In this document: positions 38,469 through 47,949 of the stretch, piece by piece | Layout: every line of letters starts with the position of its first letter | Position numbering within the stretch: the stretch's first letter is position 1 | Assembly (NCBI GenBank): GCA_902554765.1 | Contig: CACDPY010000001.1 | Coordinates: 62,001 to 126,000, forward strand | DNA from: an uncultured Pelagibacteraceae bacterium | GTDB taxonomy: Bacteria > Pseudomonadota > Alphaproteobacteria > Pelagibacterales > Pelagibacteraceae | Direction of reading: 5' to 3' | Length of the DNA stretch: 64,000 nucleotides | The notes under the pieces: model-generated | Told to the model about the DNA's origin: nothing | Seen by the model: the letters and a program-made list of their open reading frames with translations, nothing else | Databases searched by the model: none | Made by a program: the position numbers and the translations under genes

Positions 38469-39763
38469 AATTATGCATGATAGGTACTGGCTATGTTGGA
38501 CTAGTAAGTGGAGTTTGTTTTTCTGATTTAGGTAATGATGTGATTTGTGTTGATAAAGATATAAATAAAATTAATTCCCTTAAAAAAGGAAAAATTCCTA
38601 TTTATGAGCCCGGTTTATCAGAATTAGTAAATAAAAATTATAAAAATAAAAAGTTATCATTTTCTTCAGATTTAAGAACATCAGTAAAAAATAGTGATAT
38701 TATTTTTATTTGTGTTGGCACACCTACAAAAAAAGGTGGAAGCTCTGCAGATTTAAATCAAATTTATAATGTTGCAAAAGAACTGAGTTTATCAATAAAT
38801 AAGTTTAAAATAATTATAACAAAATCTACAGTTCCAGTTACTACTGGTGATGAGATTGAAAAAATTTTATCTAAAAAAAATAGTAAAAATAAATTTGCAG
38901 TTATATCTAATCCCGAATTTTTAAGAGAAGGTGAGGCTATAAGAGATTTTACTTATCCTGATAGAGTAGTAATTGGTTCTAACGACATAAAATCAAATAA
39001 GATTATGAAAAATTTATATTCACCCTTAATATCAAAAGGAGCTCAATATGTTCATACATCAAGAAGAGCTGCTGAATTGATCAAATATGCATCTAATGCT
39101 TTTTTAGCTACAAAGATCACATTTATAAATGAAATAGCAAATTTATGTGAAAAAACTGGAATTGATGTTGAAGATATTTCTATAGGAATGGGTCTAGATA
39201 AAAGAATAGGTAGTCGTTTTTTACGAGCAGGCCCAGCATATGGTGGCTCCTGTTTTCCAAAAGACACTAGAGCTATCATCTCTACAGCAGATAAATTTAA
39301 AACTAATTTATCAGTAATTAAGTCAGTAATAAAATCTAATCAAAATAGATCAAGTATCTTACTTAAGCGAGTTCATGCAATTTTAAAAAATAAAGTAAAA
39401 AATAAAAAGATAACTTTTCTTGGTGTGACCTTTAAAGCAAATACAGACGACATGAGAGACTCTTCGAGTCTTATTATGATACCAGCTTTGTCTAAAAAAG
39501 GAGCATTAATAAAGTATTATGATCCTACTGGTTTTAAAAAAGATTTTGAAAAAATTAAAAATGTTTCATATGAAAACACAATTAAAAAATCTTTAGAAGG
39601 ATCTGATCTAGTCATAATTCATACAGAATGGAATGATTTTAAATCATTAAATTTTAAAAATATGGTAAAGGGTAAAAAATTTATCATTTATGATATGAGA
39701 AACATATATTCACCATCAAAAATAAAAGCTCAAGGTTTTAAATATTTTAGTATTGGTAGGTAG
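38465..39763 (+). CDS. ugd: UDP-glucose 6-dehydrogenase
   Basis: Oxidises UDP-glucose to UDP-glucuronate with 2 NAD+. The N-terminal Rossmann motif MIGTGYVGLVSGVCFSD has GTGYVG at residues 7-12. TPTKKGGSSADL, STVPVTTGDEI and NPEFLREGEAIRDF follow. The catalytic cysteine is in GGSCFPKDT at about residue 260. The C-terminal domain has GVTFKANTDDMRDSSS. The 432 residues match the family. It is coupled to galU by a 4-nt overlap and converges on the RidA gene with a 4-nt gap. Confidence 0.95.
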   Translation: MKLCMIGTGYVGLVSGVCFSDLGNDVICVDKDINKINSLKKGKIPIYEPGLSELVNKNYKNKKLSFSSDLRTSVKNSDIIFICVGTPTKKGGSSADLNQIYNVAKELSLSINKFKIIITKSTVPVTTGDEIEKILSKKNSKNKFAVISNPEFLREGEAIRDFTYPDRVVIGSNDIKSNKIMKNLYSPLISKGAQYVHTSRRAAELIKYASNAFLATKITFINEIANLCEKTGIDVEDISIGMGLDKRIGSRFLRAGPAYGGSCFPKDTRAIISTADKFKTNLSVIKSVIKSNQNRSSILLKRVHAILKNKVKNKKITFLGVTFKANTDDMRDSSSLIMIPALSKKGALIKYYDPTGFKKDFEKIKNVSYENTIKKSLEGSDLVIIHTEWNDFKSLNFKNMVKGKKFIIYDMRNIYSPSKIKAQGFKYFSIGR

Positions 39764-39767
39764 AGTT

Positions 39768-40229
39768 TTATTTTAGCTCAAATATTGCATCAACTTCCAC
39801 TGAAACACCAAGTGGTAAACTGTTTGTGCTTACAGCAGCTCTTGTATGCATTCCAGCTTCCCCAAAAATTGAAGCTATCAAATCAGAAGCTCCATTAATT
39901 ACTTTTGGTTGTTCAGTAAAATCGTCAGTAGAATTTACAAAACCAGTTAATTTAATACATGATTTAACTTTGGATAAATCATCTCCACAAGCTTTTTTAA
40001 CTTGCGCAACAATACTTAATGCACATCTTTTAGCTGCATTATAACCTGCTTCAGTATCTAAATCTTTTCCAACTTTACCCTTTATTAATTGACCATTATC
40101 ATCAATTGATATTTGTCCTGAAATAAAAAGCATTCTTCCTGAAATCTTTGCTGCCACATAATTTCCTACTGGGGCTTTGGCATCTGGTAAATTTATATTT
40201 AGTTCCTTTATTTTGTCATTGTAATTCAT
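39768..40229 (-). CDS. RidA/YjgF-family protein (YER057c/UK114 fold)
   Basis: A 153-residue member of the Rid family, whose RidA branch deaminates reactive enamine/imine intermediates formed by PLP enzymes. The protein has the typical ISGQISIDDNGQLIKGKVG strand region, and AGMHTRAAVSTNSLPLGVSVEVDAIFELK at the C-terminus. The block resembles the longer subfamily whose C-terminus reads HARxAVGxxxLPxxxxVEV, in which the usual RidA arginine of RPxRSAV is retained in HTRAAV. Its start overlaps the topA stop (ATGA), so it is the last gene of the topA group. Confidence 0.88.
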   Translation of the reverse strand: MNYNDKIKELNINLPDAKAPVGNYVAAKISGRMLFISGQISIDDNGQLIKGKVGKDLDTEAGYNAAKRCALSIVAQVKKACGDDLSKVKSCIKLTGFVNSTDDFTEQPKVINGASDLIASIFGEAGMHTRAAVSTNSLPLGVSVEVDAIFELK

Positions 40230-42811
40230 TTTGATTTCCTTTTTTTTGATTTTTTAGTTTTATCGTATTCTTTTCTTTTCTCAATCAATATTAATGCTTC
40301 TTCCATAGTAATTTCTGTTGGATCTTTTTCTTCAGGTATTGTTGCATTAAGAGATTTATATTTAATGTATGGGCCGTATTGTCCTTTCATTATTCGAACT
40401 GGTTTTTTATCCTCAGGATGTTCACCTAAATCTTTGATCATTGACGAAGACATTCTTCCAGGTTTAGCTTCAGCTATTAAGGTTATTGCTCTATTTAATC
40501 CAATAGAAAAAATTTCTTCAATATTTTCTATTCGTGCCGACTTATTTTCACATTTTAAATAAGGACCAAATCTTCCAGTATTTAATGTAATTTCTTTTTG
40601 ATTGTCAGGATTAATTCCTAAAGATTTTGGTAAAGAACATAAAAATTGAGCTTTTTCCAAATCAATATTTTCTAATTCAAGACCTTTAGGAATAGAAACA
40701 TTTTTTAAAAGTTCATTGACATCCGATTTTATTTTTTTAGTTTTCTTTTTTTTCTTTGGTTGTTTTTCAATAATTAGATCTTCTGGAATTTTCTCATATT
40801 GAAGGTAAGGACCAAATCTACCATTTTTTAAATATATATCGTTACCATTTTCATGTTTTCCAATAAATTTTGGTTCAGCCAATTGTGCTTGTGCAGCAGC
40901 TTTAGCTTTTGATAAAGGTCTTGTAAACTTACATTCTGGATAGTTTGAGCAACCTATAAAAGCACCACCTCTGAAACTGTTTTTTAGACTAAGAGTTCCA
41001 GTGTTGCATAATTGACATTTTCTAACAATATTTCCATTATCATCTTTATCAAATACTAAATCTCCTAAACTGTCATTTAAGAGATCTAAAACTTCTCTAG
41101 TTCTTTTTTCTTTTACCTCAGAAACATTATTATGAAAATCTTTCCAAAATAATTCTAAAACTTTTATCCAACTTTCTTTTCCTGTGGTAATTTCATCAAG
41201 TTGATCCTCTAAACTTGCTGTAAAATTATAATCAACATATTTAGAAAATAATTTTTCTAAAAAAGCTGAAATTAATTTTCCTCTATCTGTAGGAAAAAAT
41301 CTTTTATTTAAAATTTCAGCATATCCTCTATTAGCTATTGTAGAAATTATGCTTGCATAAGTAGATGGTCTTCCAATGCCTAGTTCTTCAAGTTTTTTTA
41401 CCAAACTTGCCTCAGAATATCTTGGAGGAGGTTGAGTAAAATGTTGTTCATCTAATAAAGCTTCTATATTAACTGGTTCTTTAGACATCTCAGGTAAAAT
41501 GTTTTCATCATCATCTTTATTTGGATTATTATAAATTTTTAAAAAACCATCAAATTTAAGAACAGAACCACTAGCTTTACAAATTGTACCTTTGTCATTT
41601 GATGTAATAGTAATTGTATTTCTATCAAATTTTGCAGTTTCCATTTGAGAAGATAAAGCTCTTCTCCAAATCAAATCGTAAAGTTTATTTTGATCTGTAC
41701 TTAAATATTTCTTAATACTTTGTGGGGATCGGATAATATCTGTAGGTCTTATTGCTTCATGAGCTTCTTGAGCATTTTTTGCTTTTTTTCCAGAATAATT
41801 GAGAGCTGTTTCAGGCAAATACTCGTTACCAATTTCTTTTTTTATATAATCTCTAAATGTTAAAACAGCATCTTTAGATAAATTAGTTCCATCAGTTCTC
41901 ATGTAGGTAATTAAACCAATTGTTTCACCCTCAATTTCAATACCCTGGTAAAGTTTTTGTGCAATTTGCATAGTTCTTGATGCTCCAAAACCTAATCTGC
42001 TTGAAGCAGTTTGTTGAAGAGTAGACGTAGTAAATGGACCTGAGGGGTTTCGACTAATTATCTTGCTTGATATATCAGTTATATCAAATTTTTTTTTATT
42101 AATATTTGAAATAGCTTTGTTGATTTCATCCTTATTTTTAAAAGAAAATTTTTCAATTTTTTTATTATCTAGTTGACTAATACTAGCTGTAATATTTTGT
42201 TTTTTATTGTCATTAAATTTTACACTTAAAGTCCAAAATTCTTCTGGTTTAAAAGATTCTATTTGATGTTCTCTTTCAGTGATTAATTTAAGAGCGACAG
42301 ACTGAACTCTTCCAGCAGATTTTGAACCCGGTAATTTTGTCCAGAGTATTGGTGAAATATTAAAACCAACTAAATAATCTAAAGCTCTTCTAGCCATATA
42401 AGCATCAACTAATAATGGCTCAATTTGTCTTGGATTTTCAATTCCATGGATTACAGCTTTTTTAGTTATCTCATTAAAAACAACTCGTTCAATTTCTTTA
42501 TCTTTTAAAAGTTTTTTTTCATTTAAATATTCTTTTACATGCCAGGCAATGGCTTCACCTTCACGGTCAGGGTCGGTAGCTAATATAATTTTAGACGAGT
42601 CTTTTGCCGCATCAGTAATTTCTTTAAGATATTTTTTTGAAAAACTGTCAACTTCCCACTCCATTTTGAAATCTTGATCTGGATCAACTGAACCATTTTT
42701 AGAAGGTAAGTCTCTTATATGACCATAACTTGCTAAAACTTTATAATCATCACCCAAATACTTATTAATTGTTTTAGCTTTAGCAGGACTTTCTACAATG
42801 ACCAAATTCAT
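40226..42811 (-). CDS. topA: DNA topoisomerase I (type IA)
   Basis: Relaxes negative supercoils through a 5'-phosphotyrosine intermediate. The Toprim domain begins NLVIVESPAKAKTINKYLG with the acidic DPDREGEAIAW near residues 80-90. The active-site tyrosine is in LITYMRTDGTNLS at about residue 300. One zinc ribbon (CQLCNTGTLS and CSNYPECKFTRPL) is followed by several topoisomerase C-terminal repeats (NGRFGPYLQ, TGRFGPYLK, KGQYGPYIK). 861 residues. In many alphaproteobacteria dprA precedes topA after plsY; here plsY lies directly upstream with a 36-nt gap. Confidence 0.96.
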   Translation of the reverse strand: MNLVIVESPAKAKTINKYLGDDYKVLASYGHIRDLPSKNGSVDPDQDFKMEWEVDSFSKKYLKEITDAAKDSSKIILATDPDREGEAIAWHVKEYLNEKKLLKDKEIERVVFNEITKKAVIHGIENPRQIEPLLVDAYMARRALDYLVGFNISPILWTKLPGSKSAGRVQSVALKLITEREHQIESFKPEEFWTLSVKFNDNKKQNITASISQLDNKKIEKFSFKNKDEINKAISNINKKKFDITDISSKIISRNPSGPFTTSTLQQTASSRLGFGASRTMQIAQKLYQGIEIEGETIGLITYMRTDGTNLSKDAVLTFRDYIKKEIGNEYLPETALNYSGKKAKNAQEAHEAIRPTDIIRSPQSIKKYLSTDQNKLYDLIWRRALSSQMETAKFDRNTITITSNDKGTICKASGSVLKFDGFLKIYNNPNKDDDENILPEMSKEPVNIEALLDEQHFTQPPPRYSEASLVKKLEELGIGRPSTYASIISTIANRGYAEILNKRFFPTDRGKLISAFLEKLFSKYVDYNFTASLEDQLDEITTGKESWIKVLELFWKDFHNNVSEVKEKRTREVLDLLNDSLGDLVFDKDDNGNIVRKCQLCNTGTLSLKNSFRGGAFIGCSNYPECKFTRPLSKAKAAAQAQLAEPKFIGKHENGNDIYLKNGRFGPYLQYEKIPEDLIIEKQPKKKKKTKKIKSDVNELLKNVSIPKGLELENIDLEKAQFLCSLPKSLGINPDNQKEITLNTGRFGPYLKCENKSARIENIEEIFSIGLNRAITLIAEAKPGRMSSSMIKDLGEHPEDKKPVRIMKGQYGPYIKYKSLNATIPEEKDPTEITMEEALILIEKRKEYDKTKKSKKRKSK

Positions 42812-42847
42812 AGACTACAAACTACTCAAATCACTTAGATAGTCAAT

Positions 42848-43426
42848 TTAATAAATTTTTGTCTTTGTTTCCTCTTTATTTTTCAATCTTTTGATATTTT
42901 CTCTATGAGTAAAAAATATCAAGACAAACATAATAGTAAAAAAAATTCCCTGATCAAATTGAGTTAAAATTAATAAATATATTGGTATGGAAGCTGCACC
43001 TACTAAAGATGATAACGAAGAATACTTAGAAATGAAAAAAGTTACAAACCAAGAAATAGTAAAAATAATTCCAAAATAAATATTTATAGCAAATAAAATT
43101 CCGACATAAGTTGCAACACCTTTTCCACCTTTAAATTTTAACCAAATTGGAAAAACATGACCTAAGAAAGCACACAAAGAGGCAATATATAAAAAATCTT
43201 GATAAAAAATTTTTACATAAACGACAGGAGTTATTGCTTTCAAAATATCTAGTACCAATGTTGAGTAACCTATTGTTTTATTTCCAGTTCTCAGCGCATT
43301 AGTAGCTCCAATGTTACCTGAACCAATTTGTCTAATATCTTTTTTTAAAAAGATTTTTGTTAAAATAAAACCAAATGGTATGGAGCCCATGAGGTAAGAA
43401 ATTATACCTATTAAAAAAATATCCAT
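42848..43426 (-). CDS. plsY: Acyl-phosphate glycerol-3-phosphate acyltransferase PlsY
   Basis: A 192-residue integral membrane enzyme that starts phospholipid synthesis by acylating glycerol-3-phosphate from acyl-phosphate. Three loop motifs are visible: GSIPFGFILTK, IGSGNIGATNALRTGNK, and KGGKGVATYVGILFAI; the histidine-containing GHVFPIWLKFKGGKGVAT block is diagnostic. About seven membrane segments. It is 1 nt from pyrC, so the pyrB-pyrC-plsY-topA genes likely form one transcript. Confidence 0.94.
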   Translation of the reverse strand: MDIFLIGIISYLMGSIPFGFILTKIFLKKDIRQIGSGNIGATNALRTGNKTIGYSTLVLDILKAITPVVYVKIFYQDFLYIASLCAFLGHVFPIWLKFKGGKGVATYVGILFAINIYFGIIFTISWFVTFFISKYSSLSSLVGAASIPIYLLILTQFDQGIFFTIMFVLIFFTHRENIKRLKNKEETKTKIY

Positions 43427-43427
43427 T

Positions 43428-44714
43428 CTATAGCTTAAATAATTCTTTTCCTTTTACAAAGGTATTTGTAACTTTTCCTTGAAGTTTTTTATCTTCTATT
43501 GAAGTATTTTTTGATTTTGAGATTAATTTTTCTTTTTTTACAATCCATGGTTTATCAATATCAACTATACATAGGTCAGCATCATTTCCTATAGAAAGAT
43601 TTCCTTTATTTATTTTAAGTATTTTTGCAGGATTAGATGTCAGAGACCTAATAATAGTCTCAAGCTTAAGAGATCCATTATGATATAATTCTAAACTTAA
43701 AGATAATAAAGTTTCTATACCTGAAGCTCCGGTAGCAGCTTGAGCAAAAGTTAATCTTTTTGATTCTTCATCTTCAGGTTTATGATCTGAAACAATTACA
43801 TCAATCAAACCATCTTTTAAACCTTGAACCAAAGCTAACCTATCTTCCTCTCTTCTTAATGGGGGAGATAACTTTAAAAAAGTTCTAAAATCTCCAATAT
43901 CATTTTCATTTAATGAAAGGTTATTAATTGAAACACCCGAGGTAAATTTAACAATTTCTTTTCTATGTTTTATAACTTCGACTGATTTTTGTGATGATAA
44001 TTGTGATATGTGATATCTACATTTGACTTTTTCTAGCAGTGTTAAATCTCTTTCAATTAAAATTCTTTCTGCTATTTCTGGGATACCCGATAATCCCAAT
44101 TTAGATGCAATTATTCCAGAATTTATCATACCGTTTTTCGCGAGCTCGAAGTCTTCAGCGTGTTGCATTATCAAACAACCTAAATCTTTTGCTGAGTTCA
44201 TTATCCTTGACATTAATCTAGGATTTTGAATTGTTTTTATTCCATCGGTGAAAGCAATTATTCCTTTATTTTGTAAAAGACCAAATTCTGTCATGTTGGT
44301 ACCTTCAATATTTTTTGTAAGAGAAGCACATGGAAAAATATTTATTTTTGACTTATCTCTTCCTCTTCTTTTTAAAAAGTCGACTATAGATACATTGTCT
44401 ATAATTGGATCAGTATTTGGCATTGTAACCACTGATGTTACTCCTCCTGATAAAGCTGCATTGCTTAAGGTTCTAAAATTTTCTTTATATTCATATCCAG
44501 GTTCACCAACAAAAACCCTCATATCTACCAAGCCTGGAAAAATATATTTCCCTTTTAAGTCAATCGGTTTTTCTCTACTTGGTAAATTGTTAACATTAAC
44601 TTTTTTTCCTATAGCTTCGATTTTACCATCTTCACTTATGATCAAACCTCCAATATCATTAATTGAATTATGAGGGTCGATTATATTAGCGTTTATAAAA
44701 TATTGCTTTTTCAT
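43428..44714 (-). CDS. Dihydroorotase-like protein lacking the metal-binding HxH motif (PyrC'/PyrX type)
   Basis: A 428-residue amidohydrolase-fold protein encoded directly after pyrB. It has family landmarks: FPGLVDM, GVTSVVTMPNTDP, MQHAEDFEL, YHISQLSS, VSDHKPEDEESK and LTSNPAKIL. However, the first metal motif, normally DxHxHxREPG, reads DMRVFVGEPG (residues 64-73): both histidines and the substrate-binding arginine are replaced. I checked this on the reverse complement at about 44500-44525. The later His and Asp are retained. Non-catalytic dihydroorotase homologues beside pyrB are known in Pseudomonas, where they hold aspartate transcarbamoylase in its active assembly. A structural role with PyrB is therefore likely, with an active pyrC expected elsewhere. 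Confidence 0.82.
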   Translation of the reverse strand: MKKQYFINANIIDPHNSINDIGGLIISEDGKIEAIGKKVNVNNLPSREKPIDLKGKYIFPGLVDMRVFVGEPGYEYKENFRTLSNAALSGGVTSVVTMPNTDPIIDNVSIVDFLKRRGRDKSKINIFPCASLTKNIEGTNMTEFGLLQNKGIIAFTDGIKTIQNPRLMSRIMNSAKDLGCLIMQHAEDFELAKNGMINSGIIASKLGLSGIPEIAERILIERDLTLLEKVKCRYHISQLSSQKSVEVIKHRKEIVKFTSGVSINNLSLNENDIGDFRTFLKLSPPLRREEDRLALVQGLKDGLIDVIVSDHKPEDEESKRLTFAQAATGASGIETLLSLSLELYHNGSLKLETIIRSLTSNPAKILKINKGNLSIGNDADLCIVDIDKPWIVKKEKLISKSKNTSIEDKKLQGKVTNTFVKGKELFKL

Positions 44715-45656
44715 TTATGTACAAAATATCTTCAAGCAAGCCATTCTTACAGCCACACCCAGTTCAACTTGTTCTTTAATTACGCTCTTATTTATGTCAT
44801 CAGCTAGTATTGTATCTATTTCTATACCTCTATTCATTGGTCCTGGGTGCATAATTAATGCATCGGACTTAGCATGTTCTAATTTATCAGGAGTTAATCC
44901 ATAATATTCATAATATTCTCTATTTGATGAAAGGTATGAACTTGTCATTCTTTCATTCTGTAATCGTAACATCATTACAATATCACAATCCTTCAAACCC
45001 TTTTTCATGTCAGTAAAAGTGTTAACACCAAATTTTTCTATTTCCTTTGGCATTAAATTTGTTGGAGCAACTATATTTACCTCAGCTCCTAACATGTTGA
45101 GTAAATATATATTTGATCTAGCTACTCTTGAATGAAGTATGTCACCACATATTGCAATTTTTAAACCTTCAATTTTATTTTTTCGAGTTTTAATTGTTAA
45201 AGCATCTAAAAGAGCTTGAGTAGGGTGCTCTCTTCTTCCGTCACCAGCGTTTAACACTGCACAATTAACTTTTTGTGAAAGTAAGTTACAAGCACCAGAG
45301 TCTTGATGTCTTACTACAATAATATCTGGATGCATCGCATTTAAGGTCATGGCTGTATCGATTAACGTTTCACCTTTTTTAATTGCAGAGTTACTTATAT
45401 TCATAGACATAACGTCCGCACCAAGTCTTTTACCAGCCAATTCAAATGAACTCTGAGTTCTAGTAGAAGGTTCAAAGAATAAATTGATTTGAGTCTTTCC
45501 TCTCAATACATCTATCTTTTTATTTTTGCTTTGATTAACTTTTATAAATGTATGTGCTTCATCAAGTATTAAATTAACATCATTAATTGACAAATCCTGG
45601 ATACCTAACAAATGTTTTTGGGAAATTTTAATAGCTTTATCTGTTTTAATTGCCAT
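44715..45656 (-). CDS. pyrB: Aspartate carbamoyltransferase catalytic subunit
   Basis: Joins carbamoyl phosphate and aspartate in pyrimidine synthesis. [20 protein letters not shown] holds the phosphate-binding STRT at residues 64-67; ATP-site-free classical motifs [28 protein letters not shown] and [11 protein letters not shown] follow. 313 residues from the ATG at 45656; a TTG three codons upstream is possible but less likely. The adjacent gene encodes an apparently inactive dihydroorotase homologue, suggesting a PyrB-PyrC' complex. No pyrI regulatory subunit is present nearby. Confidence 0.94.
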   Translation of the reverse strand: MAIKTDKAIKISQKHLLGIQDLSINDVNLILDEAHTFIKVNQSKNKKIDVLRGKTQINLFFEPSTRTQSSFELAGKRLGADVMSMNISNSAIKKGETLIDTAMTLNAMHPDIIVVRHQDSGACNLLSQKVNCAVLNAGDGRREHPTQALLDALTIKTRKNKIEGLKIAICGDILHSRVARSNIYLLNMLGAEVNIVAPTNLMPKEIEKFGVNTFTDMKKGLKDCDIVMMLRLQNERMTSSYLSSNREYYEYYGLTPDKLEHAKSDALIMHPGPMNRGIEIDTILADDINKSVIKEQVELGVAVRMACLKIFCT

Positions 45657-45698
45657 TAAAACCAACTCTATAACTATAAACGTCTACAATAGCAAGTA

Positions 45699-46154
45699 TT
45701 AATTATTTAAAAAATCTATTGCTCCTTGCAATATAAAAGCAGCTGCATTTTCATCGATTTTCTTTTCTCTTTTACTCACATTAATATCTAATTGACTAGA
45801 AAGGTTAAAAGCACCAACTGTTGATAATCTTTCATCCCACAAGCAAATAGGCAGTTCAATACTCTTTTCTATATTGTTAGAGGTATCTTTTACAGATTGG
45901 GCGGAACTACCTGAAGAACCATCCATATTGAGGGGGTTTCCTATTATGATTCCTTTTATATTATTTTCTTCAATTATTCTTTTTAATTCATCAATAAGGT
46001 CTTTAGCAGTAGATCTATTAATAGTTTTAAAAGGTGTAGCAATTAATTGTTTTTCATCACAAATAGACACACCTATTCTTTTTGAGCCAAGATCCAAACC
46101 TATTAATCTGCATTTATCCAACTGTTTTTTTTTGAATTCCTTTAAGGTGATCAT
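45699..46154 (-). CDS. ruvX: Putative pre-16S rRNA nuclease / Holliday-junction resolvase-like protein YqgF
   Basis: A 151-residue RNase H-fold protein. LIGLDLGSKRIGVSICDE at the N-terminus carries the first acidic residue; GIIIGNPLNMDGSSG and WDERLSTVGA follow, and KREKKIDENAAAFILQGAIDF closes it with the last acidic residue. In E. coli YqgF completes 16S rRNA 5'-end maturation. It is 42 nt upstream of pyrB on the same strand and diverges from gatC with a 50-nt gap. Confidence 0.92.
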   Translation of the reverse strand: MITLKEFKKKQLDKCRLIGLDLGSKRIGVSICDEKQLIATPFKTINRSTAKDLIDELKRIIEENNIKGIIIGNPLNMDGSSGSSAQSVKDTSNNIEKSIELPICLWDERLSTVGAFNLSSQLDINVSKREKKIDENAAAFILQGAIDFLNN

Positions 46155-46204
46155 ATTGTATATTTTAAACTTAAGTGGTAGTTTGCGTCATATTAAAATA
46201 TCAT

Positions 46205-46492
46205 ATGAGCATAGATCTTAAAACAATAAAGCATATATCAAAATTATCAAGAATATCAGTGGATGAGCAAAAAGCTGAGAAATTAGTTGAAGATTTGAAT
46301 TCTATTTTTAAGTTTATTGAAAAACTTAATAAATTGAAAACAGATAATGTTGAGCCTCTAACATCAGTGGCTGAAACTACTCTTAAATTAAGACCAGATG
46401 AAGTTAAAAGCAAAGATATTCGAGAACAAATAATAAAAAATTCACCTCAAGATAATGAGGATTATTTTGTTGTTCCAAAGGTGATTGAATAA
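46205..46492 (+). CDS. gatC: Asp-tRNA(Asn)/Glu-tRNA(Gln) amidotransferase subunit C
   Basis: A 95-residue linker subunit of GatCAB, which holds A and B together. [41 protein letters not shown] and the proline-poor [19 protein letters not shown] are typical. The frame is open 30 nt further upstream, but the ATG at 46205 gives the usual N-terminus. Its stop overlaps the gatA start by one base. Confidence 0.93.
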   Translation: MSIDLKTIKHISKLSRISVDEQKAEKLVEDLNSIFKFIEKLNKLKTDNVEPLTSVAETTLKLRPDEVKSKDIREQIIKNSPQDNEDYFVVPKVIE

Positions 46493-47949
46493 TGTCTGAT
46501 ATTACAAAACTAACACTTTCAGAACTAGTCAAAAATATAAAAGATAAAAAACTATCTTCTGAAGAAGTTACAAAGGCATTTATTGATAGATCTGAAAAAT
46601 CGAAAGAATTAAATACCTATATTACAGAAGATTATTCATCTGCATTAGAAAAATCTAAAAAATTTGATCAAAAACCAAATCTTGATTTAAAACTACCTGG
46701 TATACCAATAGCTGTTAAGGATTTATTTTGTACTAAGGATATTCGTACTACTGCTGGAAGTAAGATTTTAGATAATTTTATACCAAGCTATGAATCTACA
46801 GTAACCCAAAATATCTGGAACGAGGGAGCTATTCTTCTTGGAAAATTAAATTGTGATGAATTTGCAATGGGATCTTCTAATGAAACTAGTTTTTTTGGTA
46901 ACGTTCAAAATCCAATAGATAAAAATTTGGTTCCAGGAGGATCTTCAGGTGGCTCCGCTTCTGCGGTGGCTGGTCAGTTAACGCCAATAACTATTGGAAC
47001 AGATACAGGAGGATCTATTAGACAACCAGCTTCGTTTACTGGAACAGTTGGTCTAAAACCAACATATGGAAGTTGTTCACGATATGGAATAGTTGCTTTT
47101 GCATCATCTTTGGATCAAGCAGGTCCTATGGCACAAAATGTCAAAGACTGTGCTTTACTTCATGAGGTTATCAGCACTTATGATCCAAAGGATTCAACAT
47201 CTATTGATTTTAAAAGAAATGAATACAGCAAAGAACTTACAAACAATATAAAAGGAACAAAAATTGGAATACCAAAAGAATATAGAGTTGATGGAATGCC
47301 AAAAGAAATTGAAGAACTTTGGCAAAAAGGTATTCAATATGCAAAAGACTGTGGAGCTGAAATAGTTGATATATCACTACCTCATACAAGTTATGCATTG
47401 CCAAGTTATTATATAGTGGCACCAGCAGAGGCCTCATCTAATTTAGCGCGTTATGATGGTGTTAAATATGGATTTAGAGCAAAAGGAGAAAACCTTATAG
47501 ACATGTATGAAAAAACAAGATCAGAAGGTTTTGGTGCTGAAGTGCAAAGGCGAATTATGATTGGAACTTATGTTCTATCATCAGGATATTATGATGCTTA
47601 TTATCTTAAGGCTCAAAAAGTTAGAAAATTAATTAAAAATGATTTTGATGACGCATATAAAAAAGTTGACGCAATATTAACTCCATCAACACCTAGTTCA
47701 GCATTTAAGATTGGAGAAAAGAAAGACGATCCAGTCTCAATGTATTTGAACGATATATTTACTGTTCCGGTAAATTTGGCAGGATTACCAGGTATATCGA
47801 TTCCTGCTGGGCATGACTCTAAAGGTTATCCATTAGGCTTACAAATTATTGGTAAAGCTTTTGATGAACAGAATATACTGAATATTGCCTTTGCAATGGA
47901 GGAGAAGATTAATTTCAAAAATAAGATTACTGATTGGTGGATAAAGTGA
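46492..47949 (+). CDS. gatA: Asp-tRNA(Asn)/Glu-tRNA(Gln) amidotransferase subunit A
   Basis: A 485-residue amidase that frees ammonia from glutamine for GatB. The Lys-cisSer-Ser triad is visible: IAVKDLFCT (Lys), [17 protein letters not shown] (cis-Ser), and [15 protein letters not shown] (nucleophile Ser). The length is standard. The presence of gatCAB implies that Gln-tRNA, Asn-tRNA or both are made by amidation of misacylated tRNA in this organism. Confidence 0.96.
   Translation: MSDITKLTLSELVKNIKDKKLSSEEVTKAFIDRSEKSKELNTYITEDYSSALEKSKKFDQKPNLDLKLPGIPIAVKDLFCTKDIRTTAGSKILDNFIPSYESTVTQNIWNEGAILLGKLNCDEFAMGSSNETSFFGNVQNPIDKNLVPGGSSGGSASAVAGQLTPITIGTDTGGSIRQPASFTGTVGLKPTYGSCSRYGIVAFASSLDQAGPMAQNVKDCALLHEVISTYDPKDSTSIDFKRNEYSKELTNNIKGTKIGIPKEYRVDGMPKEIEELWQKGIQYAKDCGAEIVDISLPHTSYALPSYYIVAPAEASSNLARYDGVKYGFRAKGENLIDMYEKTRSEGFGAEVQRRIMIGTYVLSSGYYDAYYLKAQKVRKLIKNDFDDAYKKVDAILTPSTPSSAFKIGEKKDDPVSMYLNDIFTVPVNLAGLPGISIPAGHDSKGYPLGLQIIGKAFDEQNILNIAFAMEEKINFKNKITDWWIK

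Noticed and set aside
43428-44714. pyrC as a decayed pseudogene
   Set aside because: The frame is intact over 428 codons, other family motifs are kept, and it is tightly packed in an operon. Loss of only the HxH/Arg site fits a maintained non-catalytic homologue better than decay.
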